This document shows, one piece after another, positions 1-13,006 of a stretch of DNA of 64,000 nucleotides. Numbering within the stretch: the first letter of the stretch is position 1; every line of letters starts with the position of its first letter. A program made the position numbers and the translations under genes. The DNA is from Yamagishiella unicocca. Taxonomy: Eukaryota > Chlorophyta > Chlorophyceae > Chlamydomonadales > Volvocaceae. The notes beneath the pieces are model-generated. The model saw only the letters and a program-made list of their open reading frames with translations, searched no databases and was not told the DNA's origin. The DNA lies in NCBI GenBank assembly GCA_003116995.1, contig BDSL01000003.1:1984001-2048000 (forward strand), written 5' to 3'.

Positions 1-2397
1 GCCGTACTTGGCTGCTGGCCAGCGAGCCGATACCCGAGCTGCCAGGCAGTGGGCCGGGATGTGTTGACGCTGTCGATGATGACCCCACGCGGCATTAAAC
101 AGCTTGCTTGAAGACCTCGCACGGCCCCTTCCCCGTGAAAAAACAGCCGCACACCCCGATAGGCACATGTAACCACCCTTCGCTGCTGCTCCTGCGCCCG
201 CTTGTCAGTTGGTACAAAGCAGGTCCGATCCTGCCCCAGACCTGACTCAGATATAAAGCCATGTCGTACCTGCAACCGACACGCAGCCACGTCCTTCGGG
301 CTAGCAAGCCGCACCCTAGCCGCTCGCTTGGGTCGTACAGCGGAGGCCGCCGCGCTGCCGCCGCCCTTGCCGACCTCCCCACTGCCGCCTCCAGCACCCC
401 CGGCGGCGCTGCTGCTCGTTGCGCCTGCGGCCCTGGCCGCAACGATGGCGGCTAGGACGTCTGCGGACACCCCTTCCGGCGGCGAGATGTCGATGCTGGC
501 TGCGGGGATGAGCCCGGACTGCGTCAGCTCGAAGGTGGCGTTGCGAGGAATGATGGTCTTGGCCTCGTTCACCTGCAGCGGCGTGACCGGTAGCAGCGGA
601 GTTGGGGACAGGGCTCGAGAAGAGGATGTGACACCGAAAACCATGATCGCACCCGGAGGCCCGGTCGAGGTAGGGCAGGGTAGACAAATGGCTCATAAAA
701 GTTTTTGCCCCGACCCCATTGTCCCGAAGGACGCGGGAGGCTGCACGGTATGAGAGCGCGTGGCCTTGCGCGGTTGCATCGCATGCCACCGCCGTGTCCG
801 TGTCCGTGTCTATGTCGCTGACCTAGCACTCGCGGCACTTGGCCTTTGCTCCTCCGCTAGACCCCAGCTGCCCACACCTCGCCCTCACCTCCACCTCCAC
901 CACCACTCGGTCCAGAAGCGGTGTGGTGGACAGCACAGACCCCATGGGCACCCCCTTCATGCGCAGCGGCGTGCCCATCACCACCCCGGTGGCCTGCAGG
1001 GGGGTCGGGGGTCCGGGAGCATGGCAGCAGATACCGGTAAGAGGGGTGCGGGATAGGCACCCGGAAGGCGGGGCAGGGTGCGCCTCAGGAGCTTGTTGGC
1101 GGCGCGGGCAGCGGCCAGGACGTGCGAGCGGGGGCGGCAGTAGGGCTCGAATAGCGGATACCAAGAACTTCCTCTTCAATGCACTTAACGGGCACAAACG
1201 GCTCGGTACGCGCGACCAACACCAAAGGAACCGGCTGAGCGACAGCGGCAGCGGCAGCGAGGGTGCGGGCGCAGGGAAGCGTGAACAGGAGGACGACGAC
1301 GGCGACGAGGACGACGACGAAGAAGAAGGGCGACAACGAAGGGCGAACGAAGGGGCACGGAACGACGCGCGCGAGAGCAGCCGAGCCCCCCCCCGCATAC
1401 CTCACCTGAGCCCTAAACCTAAGCCCCCGCCCCCCCCCCCGCGCCCCCGAACCCCCCGCGCCCTTCCCGCGCCCTTCCCGCGCCCTTCCCGCGCCCTTCC
1501 CGAACCCCCTGCGCCCTTCCCGCGCCCTTCCCGCGCCCTCCCCGCGCCCTCCCCGAACCCCCTGCGCCCTTCCCGCGCCCTCCCCGCGCCCTCCCGCGCC
1601 CTCCTACCAGCGGCAGTGTGAGGTTGAAGCTGTAGGGGTTGAAGCGGCGCAGCGGTGTCCCCACAGTCCACTGCGCCAGGCCGCCGCAGAGCGCGGACCC
1701 GATCACCATGAAGAGCAGCTCCCCCAGGTACGTGCGCCTGGGGGGGAGGGGAGGGGCGGTGGGGGAGGGGAGAAGCCAGGGGCGCAGTGGGGGGGCGAGG
1801 CATGGTACCAGGTTAATGGCGGCACAGCGCAGCACTGGGTGGGGCGGGGAGGGGGGGACAGCAAACCGGTGGACCTGCATCGGCGGTGAGGGTGGCAGGC
1901 TCGTGTTCCTGGCTCCCAGCACGCAACCGCTGGCAGACAGTCAAGGAAGGACGCGGTGTGAGGTGGGGCCACCAGTCGGTCATCCATCAGACGCACCTGA
2001 GGATACTGCGGAAGCTGGACCTTGCGCTCACGGGCACGATCGTCGGCCCCCCGTTGCCGTCGGCGTCGCTGGCGACGCGGCTGCTGCTGCTGCTGCCGAC
2101 GGCGATACTCCCGCCAGCGACCGCCGGCGGGGTGCCATTGGTCGCGGACCCCCCGTCGCTGCCGCTCAGGGACCCAATCGACACGCCGGCGACCGGGTCT
2201 TGGTCGCTAGGCTGGGGCGGCACCGCAGCTGCGAACAGCAGCACGCGCCGCGCACACGGCTTCGGGCCGTTCAGCGCATGGAACGCGATTGCTGGAGGCG
2301 GCCGAAACGGGAGACGTGGGCAGGAGCTGGTACATCCGTGCGATAGCCCCGGCCGTTGGCCTGGCTTTTGCAGCGGGCGACCGCCCGCGCACTGCAT
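1..2397 (-). CDS. TGD2: TGD2-like MCE-domain plastid lipid-transport protein (partial, continues past the left edge)
   Basis: Spliced minus-strand gene. Exons I can place: 2397-1997, 1737-1608, 993-889 and 572-270, all with GT/AG ends and a continuous frame (313 codons). A further exon may start at 38 but is not secure. The first ATG is at 2397. Residues 1 to about 133 are Ser/Ala/Pro-rich, as expected of a transit peptide. Exon 2 begins with a membrane segment (YLGELLFMVIGSALCGG). Exon 3 carries the MCE signature TGVVMGTPLRMKGVPMGSVL. Exon 4 carries IIPRNATFELTQSGLIPAA, close to the plant TGD2 motif IPRNSxVExNQSGLL. Known family role: TGD2 is the inner-envelope, phosphatidic-acid-binding subunit of the TGD1/2/3 ABC transporter that brings ER lipid into the plastid. 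After the MCE core comes an Ala/Gly-rich stretch; the usual C-terminal helical part should lie beyond position 1. Other MlaD-like proteins are possible, but TGD2 fits best. Confidence 0.8.
1430..1607. repeat. Low-complexity C-rich array in a TGD2 intron
   Basis: The intron between TGD2 exons 2 and 3 starts at 1607 and contains many copies of CGCGCCCTTCC, with CCCCGAACCC variants. It is open in several frames, which produces spurious Gly/Arg- and Pro-rich ORFs. Confidence 0.8.
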
Positions 2398-3375
2398 CCG
2401 TGCGTGGACGGAGCGGGTTGGACACGAGCGCGGTCCACCGGCAATATAACAGATCTTCTTTTATGTACGTATACTCGTTACAAGCGCGAGTCTCCTGCCA
2501 AATGCGGCAGTGCTACCTAGACGAGGTCAAAGCTGCTGTAAAAAGGCACAACAAACATTGGAAGTGATGTTCGAGTGCTTGCAGTGCTCTATCGTTGCAC
2601 CAAAGTCGGTGATGTTGATGATGCGGAATTTTCAGTTGGTGAACCTGCCTACGCCAAGCCCAAAGGGCAGCCGCAACCAAGTACGTAACAGCAGTGTTGC
2701 AGGAGCATATGGTTTCAAACTACGAAATGACATTAATGTCTTATGTGCTATTGTGCTTCAGGGTGCAGGTTAGGGCGTGCACCTGGGCAAGCCTGGGCAT
2801 GCCTCTGGCCGAAAATCCGCGCATGACATTTAGTAATGTTCTGCGTAAAAGAAGGCGACTTGTGAAACTTATGGGATTCCGGCAAGGATCCTGATTCCAG
2901 GGTTAACCATCATCCCGCCTGCACACGTCTCGCAGCATTACATGGGTCAAATGCGTTCCAGAGTACGTTTCATGTACTGCATCCATCGAAGACATGCAGC
3001 TGTCTACTCGGTCCCTCCGCTGAAATGTTCTTGCGGCCGGGGCCGAGACGGGCGACAGGCGTGCTGGCGACGCGCTGCCGTACCAACATGCGTCTGGCGA
3101 CGGCCATGCCCCATAAGTACAACGATTTCGACCTTCTTTTCAACACACCCAAGCACAAGCAGAAGCCAGCACGCCTTCAAGGCCCCCTTTGTGATCACCC
3201 TGCAGCCCTCGTGACCTCCTCGGGCCCCGCAGCTTTCCACGCCTTGCTCTTCTCCGCCTCTAATCAGTCCCCACAAGATCCCACACAATTATCTACTTAC
3301 ACTGCAACGACTCTCAACGAAGCCGCTATAAAACAAACCCGCCCGGCGCCTCACAAGCCAACGGCACGCACAACA
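2398..3375. other. Divergent intergenic region between TGD2 (-) and secreted paralog 1 (+)
   Basis: No coding ORF I would defend. About 980 bp separate the two divergent start codons, so the region must hold both promoters. Apart from the TATA box described separately I recognise no element. Confidence 0.6.
3327..3334 (+). promoter_or_regulatory. TATA box of secreted paralog 1
   Basis: TATAAAAC lies 49 bp upstream of the ATG at 3376. That is suitable spacing for a transcription start about 30 bp downstream and a short 5' UTR. Confidence 0.6.
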
Positions 3376-6300
3376 ATGGCGCCCGCAACGCGACTGGTGG
3401 TGCTTGCGTCGTCACTCATCATGCTGATGTGCATGTGCCAGCCGTGCCTCGCTAAGCAGGATATGGTGAGAAGAGAATCTCACGGGCGCCGGTATACTCT
3501 CGAGCTCTCGACCCAGTTCAAGGACCCGCGGGTCACCTGTCCACCACCGTGACGGTAATGAGCCAGGCCCTCCTACAATGCCCCCCTTTTCCCCTGCCAA
3601 CGCGCGCAGGAACTTATTGACCTCGAATCCATCATTGAAAACTCCAAAGGCAGCAGCGTTAGCAGCGGCTGGGGCAGTGCGGGGCCGCTGTCCAACATCG
3701 GCAGCGGCGACACCATCGCATCCGTCCTGGAGACGATCGGCGTCCCCTCCGGGATCATTGACACAATCCTGACGCCCCTCTCCAATTCGCGTGACGGTGA
3801 GTGAGGTCCTGCTAACAGACAGGCGGAGTAGTGCAGTGCGCCATTCGGTTCTTGTCCCCTCGCTCCATGACTCTCTTTTATCCCCACCGGCGGCGGCCGC
3901 GGCGCTGGTTGCATTTGCGCGGCGCGTAAGGGGGCCGCCTGCAGCGCTACGTAGCCTTAATTCGTTGTCTGCATTCCCACCCAACCACCGCCTCAACTGT
4001 AAACGCGTTAATCATTTCGTCGGTTTTAACCTCCTTCCCTAACCTCCAACCTGCTGGTAAGACGTCCTGTGATATATGCATGCATGGTTGCATGCGATGC
4101 ATGCGATGCAGGCGCCAACGCCCTCCGGGACATTATGCTTCCCGCTGGCATGCGCGAGCGGGGGCCGCTCACCACTCCGGCCCAGGCCGTTTCCGCCTTC
4201 AACGACTTGGTGCGGTGGGCGGGGTGGTTGGCGGGAAGGGGCTGGTTGGGGCTGGTTAGTTGGAGGCGGGCGGGAGCACGCTTGCGGAACGGCACGTCCA
4301 CACAGTCCAGTTGCTTACCTACCTATCGTAGGTTGCTGTTGCGGTTGCTGGAAGCGGGCTGCCCTGCCCAGCTGGCACATTTCAGCCCCAGCAGAACACG
4401 GAGCCCGTCGGGACCGTCGCTAGCTCGTACTAAGCCCCCATGCTCACGCCGCAGATGAACAACGCTTTCATGGACGTCACCCAGCAGCTCACTTCCACCA
4501 TCTTCCCTCGGGCCTTGGGCAGCGGCGGATTCGTAGGCAGCGGCGGCCCGTTCAGCGCTCGTTCCGCCACCGCCGCCGTCCCTGCCGCCGCAGCCACCAC
4601 GTTCCTTGGGCTGCCCATCCCGGTGAATCCATCGAGTACGTACTAAGGGGCTGCTGGGGCCGGCCGGTTTAGCCGCCACCTGCTGCTGTTGGGGTCGGAG
4701 AACCGCATCGTTTCCCTGTTCACCTGTATCCGTAAAACAGACGCCCCTTTGCACCCACATGCACCTGGCTCGTGCATCATGTGCGGCATTGTACCATGCG
4801 CAGCAGCAGTCGTACTCCTTGCCAACCCCGCATCCTCTGAGAGAAAGAATTTGGCCCCAAACAAGGCCATGATTGCGTCCTTGCACCTCTGCGCTCTCGC
4901 CCTCTCGCTCTCCCTCCCTGCACTGCGCCGCTTGGCTGCAGTCCTCTCGGCGCTGCCCTTCACTGCGGGTCAGGGGCTGCCGCCGGTGGGGCTGGCGACG
5001 CCCAAGCAGCTGCAGCAGTTCGCGCAGCAGTTCGCGGGTGGGTGGTTAATGGGTCGGTGCGTGCGGATGAGCCGTGACCTGAATCTCGCTCTAGGCGACG
5101 CGAGGGGGGCAGCTGCAGTCAACCTAGCTAGATAGGGTAGCCAAATTAGCTAGATAGGGAATCTACGCGAGCAACACGGGCTAGCTTGCGCCCCGGCGGC
5201 CTGCACCTCTTCACGGCACGTGTCTGCTGCTGGCGCCGCCCCACTATCGATACTTAGCTACACCGTTTGGCAGCCAACAAGCATTTGATCGTGTGGCCTA
5301 CCAACCTGCGCATCCGCGAGCCCCTACCATGTGCCCCGCCCAACCCCGCCCCGCTCCCAGGCGACCTGGTGAGCCAGCAGCAGTCCCTCCTGACCTACCA
5401 ACGAGAAGCCATCTCCAAGCAGCAGTACGAAAAGACCCTCAGCCGAGCATGCGGCCAGTACGGCCTGAGCCAGTAGGTCCCACCTCACTTGCAAATTCGT
5501 AACTGCCGTGAGGGAAGGGTCTGAGCGCGCACCGTAGCGCGGAGCCGCACGTGTGGGCGGCTGGCGGAAAGCGACCGGAAAGCGGCGGAAATCTATAATG
5601 GACTGTGCGCTGGGGATGGAGAGCGGAATATAACGTCCGCAGATGCATGCACGCAGCAGATGGAGCTGGTGGCACACGAGCGGCCTTGACTCCTTGTCCA
5701 CGATGGGCCCCGCCATCAGTTGGCCTTCGCCCAAACAATCCTGTTCAGGACATGCAGCCTGAAGCTGAGGTGGTGCCTGTTATCCCGCCCGTGGATGCAG
5801 GTTCCTCCGCTCCTTCGCGAACGTACTCCTTTCCATCAACCAGCCCTTCGGGAGCGTCTTCGACGTCCTGTCTCAGTTCGTTGGCATCGGTTACTCGGGG
5901 TACGTACGACATGGGGAGCGACCACGGCGGACTTGCCTGAGTGGGGCGTTGGGCTGCCGGGTTTTAGGGGGTCCAACATAACCTGTCAGCCCGCGTTCCT
6001 ATGCTGTCACTGTGCCTGCGAGCCGGGCTACATCGCTGCTGGCTCATTGCCCTACAGGCGAGCAACTGCCGGCTCCCAAGGGAGGTGCATTTGCTTGGCG
6101 CGATGCCTGCGGCAATTGCTGAGAGGACCGACATGTATGTAGGCGGGCCCCCTTCCCAGCAATTCCTGCCATAGCTGCTGAGGCTTCGCCGCCCCTCCCT
6201 GCCTCTTTGATGGACCCTCTCAGGCTCAGCCAGAAGGGCGACCAGTACCTGAACGCCTACTGCTGTGACGTCGTGAAGGCTTCCGGCGTCAACATCCAGC

Positions 6301-6982
6301 TGGGCGACGGCAACTACGTCATTGGCGGCGTCGCCATCAACCTGGCTGATATCCTGGGTATTGCCCAGGCCGTCCCCGGTTCGGCAGCGAAGTGCAACGT
6401 CGTCGAGTGGATTGCCTTCGCCCTGCAGGAGGATAAGTTCCTGCAACAGCGCTTCCTGCAACTGTTCAAGGCGTCGCTGGTGAGGGCGGACGGGTGGAGT
6501 TCGATGGGTAGCGTAGAAAGTCGGCACATCATCCGGTTTCCATTCCGCAGAGCTTCCTCTTTAGTTGGGTCATGGTGGCACTAGGACAGGGCAATAGGGC
6601 ACGCACGGCACTAGATAGGGAGGGCACCAGGACAGCCGCTGCCGCGCAAGCGCCTGGATGATTTGTTGCGCATCGACAGTGATGCACAACATTAATAAAG
6701 TTACTTCTACGAGAGGCAGTTGTCAGTTGTTGCTGACAAAGCTGTGCGCGACACCTAACGGCACTTGCCCCGGCCCCCTACCCACGTGTGCTCACCCCCC
6801 AACAGAAACTCCAAAACAGGCTCTTCACGAATACCCTCCAGGCCGCAAACATAGCCGGGAACGTTGCGGCCAACACCGTCGGGGTCCTCAACCAGCAGCA
6901 GCAGGTTGCGGGCATCTTCGGCGCCAACATCGGGCAGCAGCAAGTGCTCGACAACATCAACGCCTTGGTCGGCCGAGGTTGA
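3376..6982 (+). CDS. Secreted protein of unrecognised family, tandem paralog 1 (9 exons, about 431 aa)
   Basis: Exons: 3376-3465, 3610-3796, 4112-4209, 4455-4635, 4942-5037, 5361-5472, 5801-5899, 6224-6479, 6806-6982. All junctions are GT/AG, phases agree, and the stop is TGA. Exon 1 is a signal peptide (MAPATRLVVLASSLIMLMCM, Ala cleavage context near CLAKQ). The mature part has four cysteines: one in ACGQYGLSQ, a CC pair in NAYCCDVV and one in AAKCNVVEW. It has Gly/Ser-rich and hydrophobic stretches and a Gln-rich C-terminus. No transmembrane segment follows the signal peptide. I do not recognise the family. The CC pair is only superficially hydrophobin-like and the spacing does not match. 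A paralog with the same exon structure follows at 9176-13006. An extracellular or cell-wall/matrix role is inferred from the signal peptide and composition. Exon boundaries are well supported by the paralog comparison. Confidence 0.82.
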
Positions 6983-7371
6983 TGACTCGGCTAACTAGCG
7001 ACAATGATCCTTCCTTACTATAGGTTGCCCCGCGATCCCACTGTACGCCTGGCTGGGCGATCCCTGCAACGAGTAGTGCGCCTGCTTAGTTGCCGTGATA
7101 ACGTTTTAAGGCGTGCACGCCGAGGCAACAACAGGCGATGCCCGTTCGTATAGCTGATGCGTTGGCTGGTGGTGGTATTCCGGCGTACGTACGACGAGAG
7201 GAGCGGTTCCAGGAAGCATTTAGCTGGATTACTGGATGCGGTAGCTCCCAGGATGCGGTAGCTAGTAAGCCTACCCCACCATGGCGGATTGTTGTTTTAG
7301 CTAGCTAGGTTGACACCATAACCGTTACAACAACCATAACAACTTAACAAGCATGACTACCACCAAGGCGC

Positions 7372-7376
7372 TGTAA
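7372..7376 (+). terminator. Candidate polyadenylation signal TGTAA (paralog 1)
   Basis: TGTAA, the usual chlorophyte poly(A) signal, occurs about 390 bp after the stop codon. The pentamer is common by chance. Confidence 0.4.
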
Positions 7377-8878
7377 CATCTTCTCTTTCCTGTCGAAAAG
7401 CCGTCACCATGCGATCCAATTGACACGACTGCTACAGTGCGTGCGGCTCCGAAACCAGGCGGGAGGAATAAACGGCGGTTCGTCATCATCGCCAGGCACG
7501 CCGCATCTGAGCGGAGTCTGTGTCAAACACGCTGTATATCGTGACACACGGAATGAGCTGTAGCTGGCTTAGCGAGAGCGCACAGCTACCGACACGAAAC
7601 CAGCTGGAAGCCCTCGTGGATCGCTGAAAGGCTGACATGGACCAAACTCGCTCTTCCCCGCCCCATTGACGAGGCACTTTTGAGGGCACAAAGTCATATG
7701 AAGCTGACCGGCTCAGAAGTTTGCCAACGTTCGCCGAATCGCCTGGCCCCTCGGCCCCGGGCCCTCAAGACTCCACACCCAGATCAGACTGAAGGGCGGG
7801 AGGGCGAGGGCGGCGTTCATGAACCACTGGCTCTGCTCCATGAACCACTGGCTTGCCTGCGGCTTCGGCTTCTTGTCGGCGTGACAAGTCTTCAGGTGCG
7901 TGCGAGGAGAGGTTGAGGCTCTGATAGGTCGACGCAACACCGGGTCGTACACTGACACAATTACATTGGAACGGTATCAATCGGTACCAATTGGTATCAA
8001 TCTGTAACAATACGACCGAAAGTACGCCGGGTGTACGGAACACTTGTTGTCCTCACGTACTCGCAAGGCAAAGGGTAAAAGTGTGTATTAGGCTGGTCGG
8101 CTTGGCTTCCCAAATCCTCATGAGGGTGCGGCAAGGGTATGGGACGCTTTGCATCGGAGAACCCATCCGCCGAAGCTCCCACATACACCCGCTGCTGGCC
8201 CAACGCTTCTCATCATTGAAGAAACGCGTAATACCAGTATGCATTGTGCCCAATCGCCCACCACCGCCGAGGTTGACTATCCACGTGGCAAATGATGGTG
8301 CACACCGGTCATGAGATTGGGACTGGCGTTCCATACATTGCCCGTCCTGTACCGACCACCAGCTTTTGAACGCTAGGATGGCTGTGCACACGAAACCAAA
8401 CGCAACGCTACGTGTGTACATGCTCTGCGACCGGCGAGACAGGGCGAGTCGCTGGCAAAGCGGGGCCCCTGGTCAGCAAAGGCTCTGAGAGCATCCAGCG
8501 GTCCAGAATCTTTCAGGGGAATGTCGTTTTTAATTCGGTCTTTGGGGATAGCGGCCGCGGGGTGTGGGCCTAGCGAACTTGCCTGTTGAGGCCTTTTGGT
8601 ACCCACGTGTACTCAAAACTGCCGGCCAGTACCTCCCGTGACCTCTTCACTTCCTGAGGCTTCCTGTCACTAGATTATACCTATTGCAAAGCGGTATCAC
8701 GACGTGGGTCTCGGAAATCAGCCTGTCCTTGGAGGCGCCGATCGATGCCCCGGATTCGCGCCGCGATAGCCGGTCGGTCAACTGTCTGACAGGCGGACCC
8801 TACATCGCTTTCCTCGGCGCGGCCGCGCAGCGACGTACTCCAGCAGTGCGACAGCCATCTGCTTCCGATGCGCTGCGT

Positions 8879-8884
8879 TATATA
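8879..8884 (+). promoter_or_regulatory. Possible TATA element upstream of secreted paralog 2
   Basis: TATATA lies about 290 bp before the ATG at 9176. It would imply a long 5' UTR, so it is only a weak candidate. Confidence 0.25.
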
Positions 8885-9175
8885 CATGGGCTGCCGCGTC
8901 CTCATTCAGACAACAAGCATCCAACAGCCCTCCTCAAGCCGCTTGCGGCGCTCATCGTGATCAATCCGCGGCCCCGTGACCTTCCAAGGGCCTGCAGGAA
9001 TCAACCAACAACAATAACTCACCTCCTAGCTCCTCCTTGCACCAGCAACCTTCTTCCTTGTCGCCTTTCCTTCTTCTTCCTCGCGCCTTGCTCGTCCGTG
9101 TGATCGATTATCCTATATCCAGCTAGCTCCAGCCGCAACCAGCGATCAGCCTCTCTCTTCCAGCCGCAACGAGCC

Positions 9176-12100
9176 ATGGCGTCATCGACAAACACTATCG
9201 TCGTCTCATGTGCCCTCATGGTGATCTTGGTCTTGTGTCAGCCGGTGCAGGCCCAGGACGCCCTGGTGAGTCGGTGCGGGCATGGCGACATGGCAACATG
9301 GATCTGTCTGCAGACCCGTGGGTCACGCACGACGGCCTCTGCGTTGTCATGCTACGTCGCACACGTGGTGGGGACAGTACCCACGCCCCTGTCGCGTCCC
9401 TGAAACGCCCTACCATCATAATATCCCCACGACTAACTAGCATCGTGCCTGCGCCGCTGGGTCTCTCCCAGGAACCCATTAACCTACCTAACGTCGTCGT
9501 TCGAAGCGCGGGCAGCAGCAGCAGCGGCAGCGGCGGCGGCGCGTCCGAGCCCCTGGTCATCGGCGGCGGCGAGGCCGTTGCTTCGTTCCTGAGGGCCATC
9601 GGCACTGACAGCAGCACAATCGACAAGGTCGTCGCGCCGCTTGCCGGCTCCCCCGGTACGACCTGCCGGCGAGCTGCCGCCTGGCTGGCTGGGTGGGCGG
9701 AGGCATTTTGTAACAGGTGCTTGCCATTCGCCACCCAAAGCAGAGGCTGTCGTGGAGGGTGGGTGGCGAGCAGTAATCCTGCTCTGTCACCACGTGGACG
9801 CCCTTTCGTCGGTTGCGTGTCACGCTCGCCTGCCAGCAGCCAACTCTGCCGCTCCCCTCCACTGCCGTACATCGCCTCACCTGCCTGCAGCCTCTGCGAT
9901 TCGCGAGCTGATGGTCCCCGCCAACCTGGTCGGCCGCGGGAGGCTCAACACTCCCTCTCAGGCCGTCAACGCCTTCAACAATTTGGTACGCCAATAATTG
10001 ACAATTGGGTTGTAATTCGCGAGTTACTGCATGAGTTTTTGTGCGGTTGGCTGCATGGGGTCAGATCTCCGCCCAGTCGTCCCCTTCCAGGCGGGAAGTG
10101 AAGGACAGCGGGCCGCAAGAGACCCACTCCCCGTACTGCTTCCCTTACCCTGCCTTCTATCCTCGACGACAACCTCGAGCCCCGGTAGCCTGCGTGTATG
10201 ACGCCGCTATCCGTTAATACTGAAGCTCCCTGCCCGCGTGTGCATGCTGGACTGGGCGCTGCAACCCTATCATCCGACAACGCCAGATGCAGGCATACCT
10301 CATACCTCATATATATAAGCACGCCCCCGGCTGTTGCGCGCCTGTACTGTGGTTGTAATCGCTCGCAGATGAACACAGAGCTCCAAAACGTCACGCAGCA
10401 GCTCACCTCCACCATCCTCGCCAGGACGGCCCCGGGCATTCCGGCGGCAGCGGCAGGGGCCATCCCTGGAGCCCTCTTCGGACTCCCAATCATCGGCGGA
10501 GCTGGTACGTGCGTGCCGCAGCCGAGTAGTGTGCCAGTGCGCAGTGCGCTTGGGAAGAAATTCATCGACACATGGCGTAAGGAAGTAGCAACGGGGCCCC
10601 GACCATTGGGTGCCATCGTAGCGGCGTGCTGGGCACTTGCGGAGTGTGGCCTGGATAAAGGAACGTCGCCTACCTACCTTGAAAAACGCCAAGGCGGTGC
10701 ACGTACCGGTGGGCAACAGTTGTGCGTCTTATGGCGGGGTGATCAGCAGGGCAGATGGATGCTCGAGCCCCTCCTACAAGTACTGTGTCGCGTGCTCGCA
10801 CGTGACTAAAGCTCCTGCCGGCCCTTCGCTCACCCCGCGTGTTCGATTGACCGCAGCTCTTCCGGCGCTGCCCTTCACTGCGGGTCAGGGGCTGCCGCCG
10901 GTGGGGCTGGCGACTCCCAAGCAGCTGCAGAAGTTCGCGCAGCAGTTCGCGAGTGAGTGGCTGATGGGTCGGCTGGCGGTGGCCGGTGTCTGTGTGCGGA
11001 TGAACGAAGACACGGGGCGATTGGGTTGGACTACTTTCAACACGGAGGGGACGCCTGCTGGCTACCAATAGATGCGCCTAGCCACAAACAGGAACATGCA
11101 GCATTTTACACTACTCTGCCTTCGGGGTGGTGTGTATCATGGACCCCCCGCCCGGAAAAGTTCGTGCCCCCCCTACCCCCGGAGTTCCGAGTAACCGGTC
11201 CTTTTCTGTAACCTGAAAATCCCACCTGTGTAACCCTCACAACTCAGCAACCCTTGCAAAAACACATGTCAGTTCTTTAGGGTATAGTTCACAGCACCGG
11301 TACGTTGGATGGACACGTGCAAATCTGCGTGTGTACCCACGCCCTCCCTCCCTCCCTGCCTCTCCCCCTCCTCATCTTGCTCCTCCGGCAGGCGACCTGC
11401 TGACTCAGCAGCAGTCGCTCACGGACGCGCTGTCGTACCAAACACAGGCCACCTCAAGGAAGCAGTACGAGAAGACCCTGGCCAGGGTTTGCGGGCAGTA
11501 CGGCCTTAGCCAGTGAGTCCATGCAGTAGTGTCGTACATACGTACGGTGCAGAGCAGCAGCAGGCAGAGCTTGATTGCTTCGTCATAGTACAGCGCACAC
11601 GCACGCGCTATGGCTAGGTGAAGCCTGGTGGAGAATCATGTTAGCACTAGTAACTGTTTCAGTGGGTTCCAGACCAAAATTGTTGTTGCTGACGCAGGTT
11701 CCTGCGGACGTTTGCGTCCTCGCTGCTCGCCGTCAACCAGCCCTTTGGCAACGTCTTCGATGTCCTATCGCAGCTGGTTGGCATCGGGTACTCCGGGTAA
11801 GCGCGGAACAGGGGCAATAAAGGGATGCTGGACGGGATGCTAGGATTTGGCGCGGCTGCGTTGGTGAGAGAGGGGTTGGTTCAGCTCTCCGCCTGGTTAG
11901 CGACCCGACGGGTGATTCAGATTGCTGCAACAGCCCGGGGTGCTACTTGCAGGACATCGCACACACCAATGCAGGTGTGGCAATTAAGCCCAAAGTAGGC
12001 GGCCATGATGTGGAATGCGCAGAGGTCCGTTTGAGTGCGATGGGAGCTAACAATTACCGTTAATGGGTCAGCGTGGTAAATAATAACTATTTACATCGCC

Positions 12101-13006
12101 TGACATCTGAAAGAGCGTGGGGTGCTGTGGTGTGGCAATTCTGATGCCCACGGGCAAGCAGGTACCGTACATTCATACAAAGAGCGTGTACCGGTTTGTG
12201 CGTCCCTCTCCTCCCGGCCAACCCTATGATGACATATCCTATGATGATCGGTTGCGCCCCGTGCCGCCGTTCATTCCTTGCTTGCTCATCGCCATCAGGC
12301 TCAGCCAGCAGGGCGACCAGTACCTGAACGCCTACTGCTGTGACGTCGTGAAGGCTTCCGGCATCAACATCAGGCTCGGCGACGGCAACTACGTCATTGG
12401 CGGCGTCGCCATCAACCTGGCTGATATCCTGGGTTTTGCTCAGGCCGTCCCGGGTTCGGCAGCGAAGTGCAACGTCGTCGAGTGGATTGCCTTCGCCCTG
12501 CAGGAGAATAAGTTCCTGCAACAGCGCTTCCTGCAGCTGTTCAAGGCGTCGCTGGTGAGGGCGGACGGGTGGAGTTCGTTGGGTGATGGAACAGAGGGAG
12601 CGGGGGGTGTGGATGTATGTAGCGATAAGGTAGGGGCACGAAAGCGTCAAAATCGTTAGCAATAAGGCAAAATGTCCCATGGATATTACTCACCTCGACT
12701 ACCTGTCGCTGACGTGTCGTACGACGTAGAATGTCCTTGGAACCTTTCTACCCGTAGGTAGATGCTACGGAGGCCTAAATAATCGTGTTGCCCCGTCCCC
12801 CCTACCCACGTGTGCTCACCCCCCAACAGAAACTCCAAAACAGGCTCTTCACGAATACCCTCCAGGCCGCAAACATAGCCGGGAACGTTGCGGCCAACGC
12901 CATCGGGGTTCTCAACCAGCAGCAGCAGGTTGCGGGCATCTTCGGCACCAACATTGGGCAGCAGCAACTGCTCGACAACATCAACGCCTTGGTCGGCCGA
13001 GGTTGA
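9176..13006 (+). CDS. Secreted protein of unrecognised family, tandem paralog 2 (9 exons, about 417 aa)
   Basis: Exons: 9176-9265, 9472-9655, 9891-9985, 10369-10504, 10857-10952, 11392-11512, 11698-11796, 12299-12554, 12830-13006. Exon number, intron phases and most exon lengths match paralog 1 (exons 1, 5, 7, 8 and 9 are exactly equal in length). The signal peptide is MASSTNTIVVSCALMVILVL, ending near VQAQ. The same four cysteines are kept (VCGQYGLSQ, NAYCCDVV, AAKCNVVEW). Exon 2 differs strongly, with a Ser/Gly run (SSSSGSGGG) in place of the paralog 1 sequence, and exon 4 is shorter. Exons 8 and 9 are nearly identical to those of paralog 1, including flanking intron bases, which suggests late gene conversion or strong constraint. 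Function unknown; secretion is inferred. Confidence 0.82.

Larger units (their letters stand above)
6983..9175. other. Intergenic region between the secreted paralogs
   Basis: No supported gene. It holds the 3' UTR of paralog 1 and the promoter and 5' UTR of paralog 2. A 14-base direct repeat ATGAACCACTGGCT occurs at about 7819 and 7839, and short GGTATCAAT/GGTACCAAT-type repeats lie at 7970-8010. These do not resemble a complete mobile element. Confidence 0.6.

Noticed and set aside
6224..6479. Hydrophobin-like reading of the CC-containing exon in the secreted paralogs
   Set aside because: Only four cysteines with the wrong spacing are present, and hydrophobins are fungal; the resemblance is limited to one CC pair.
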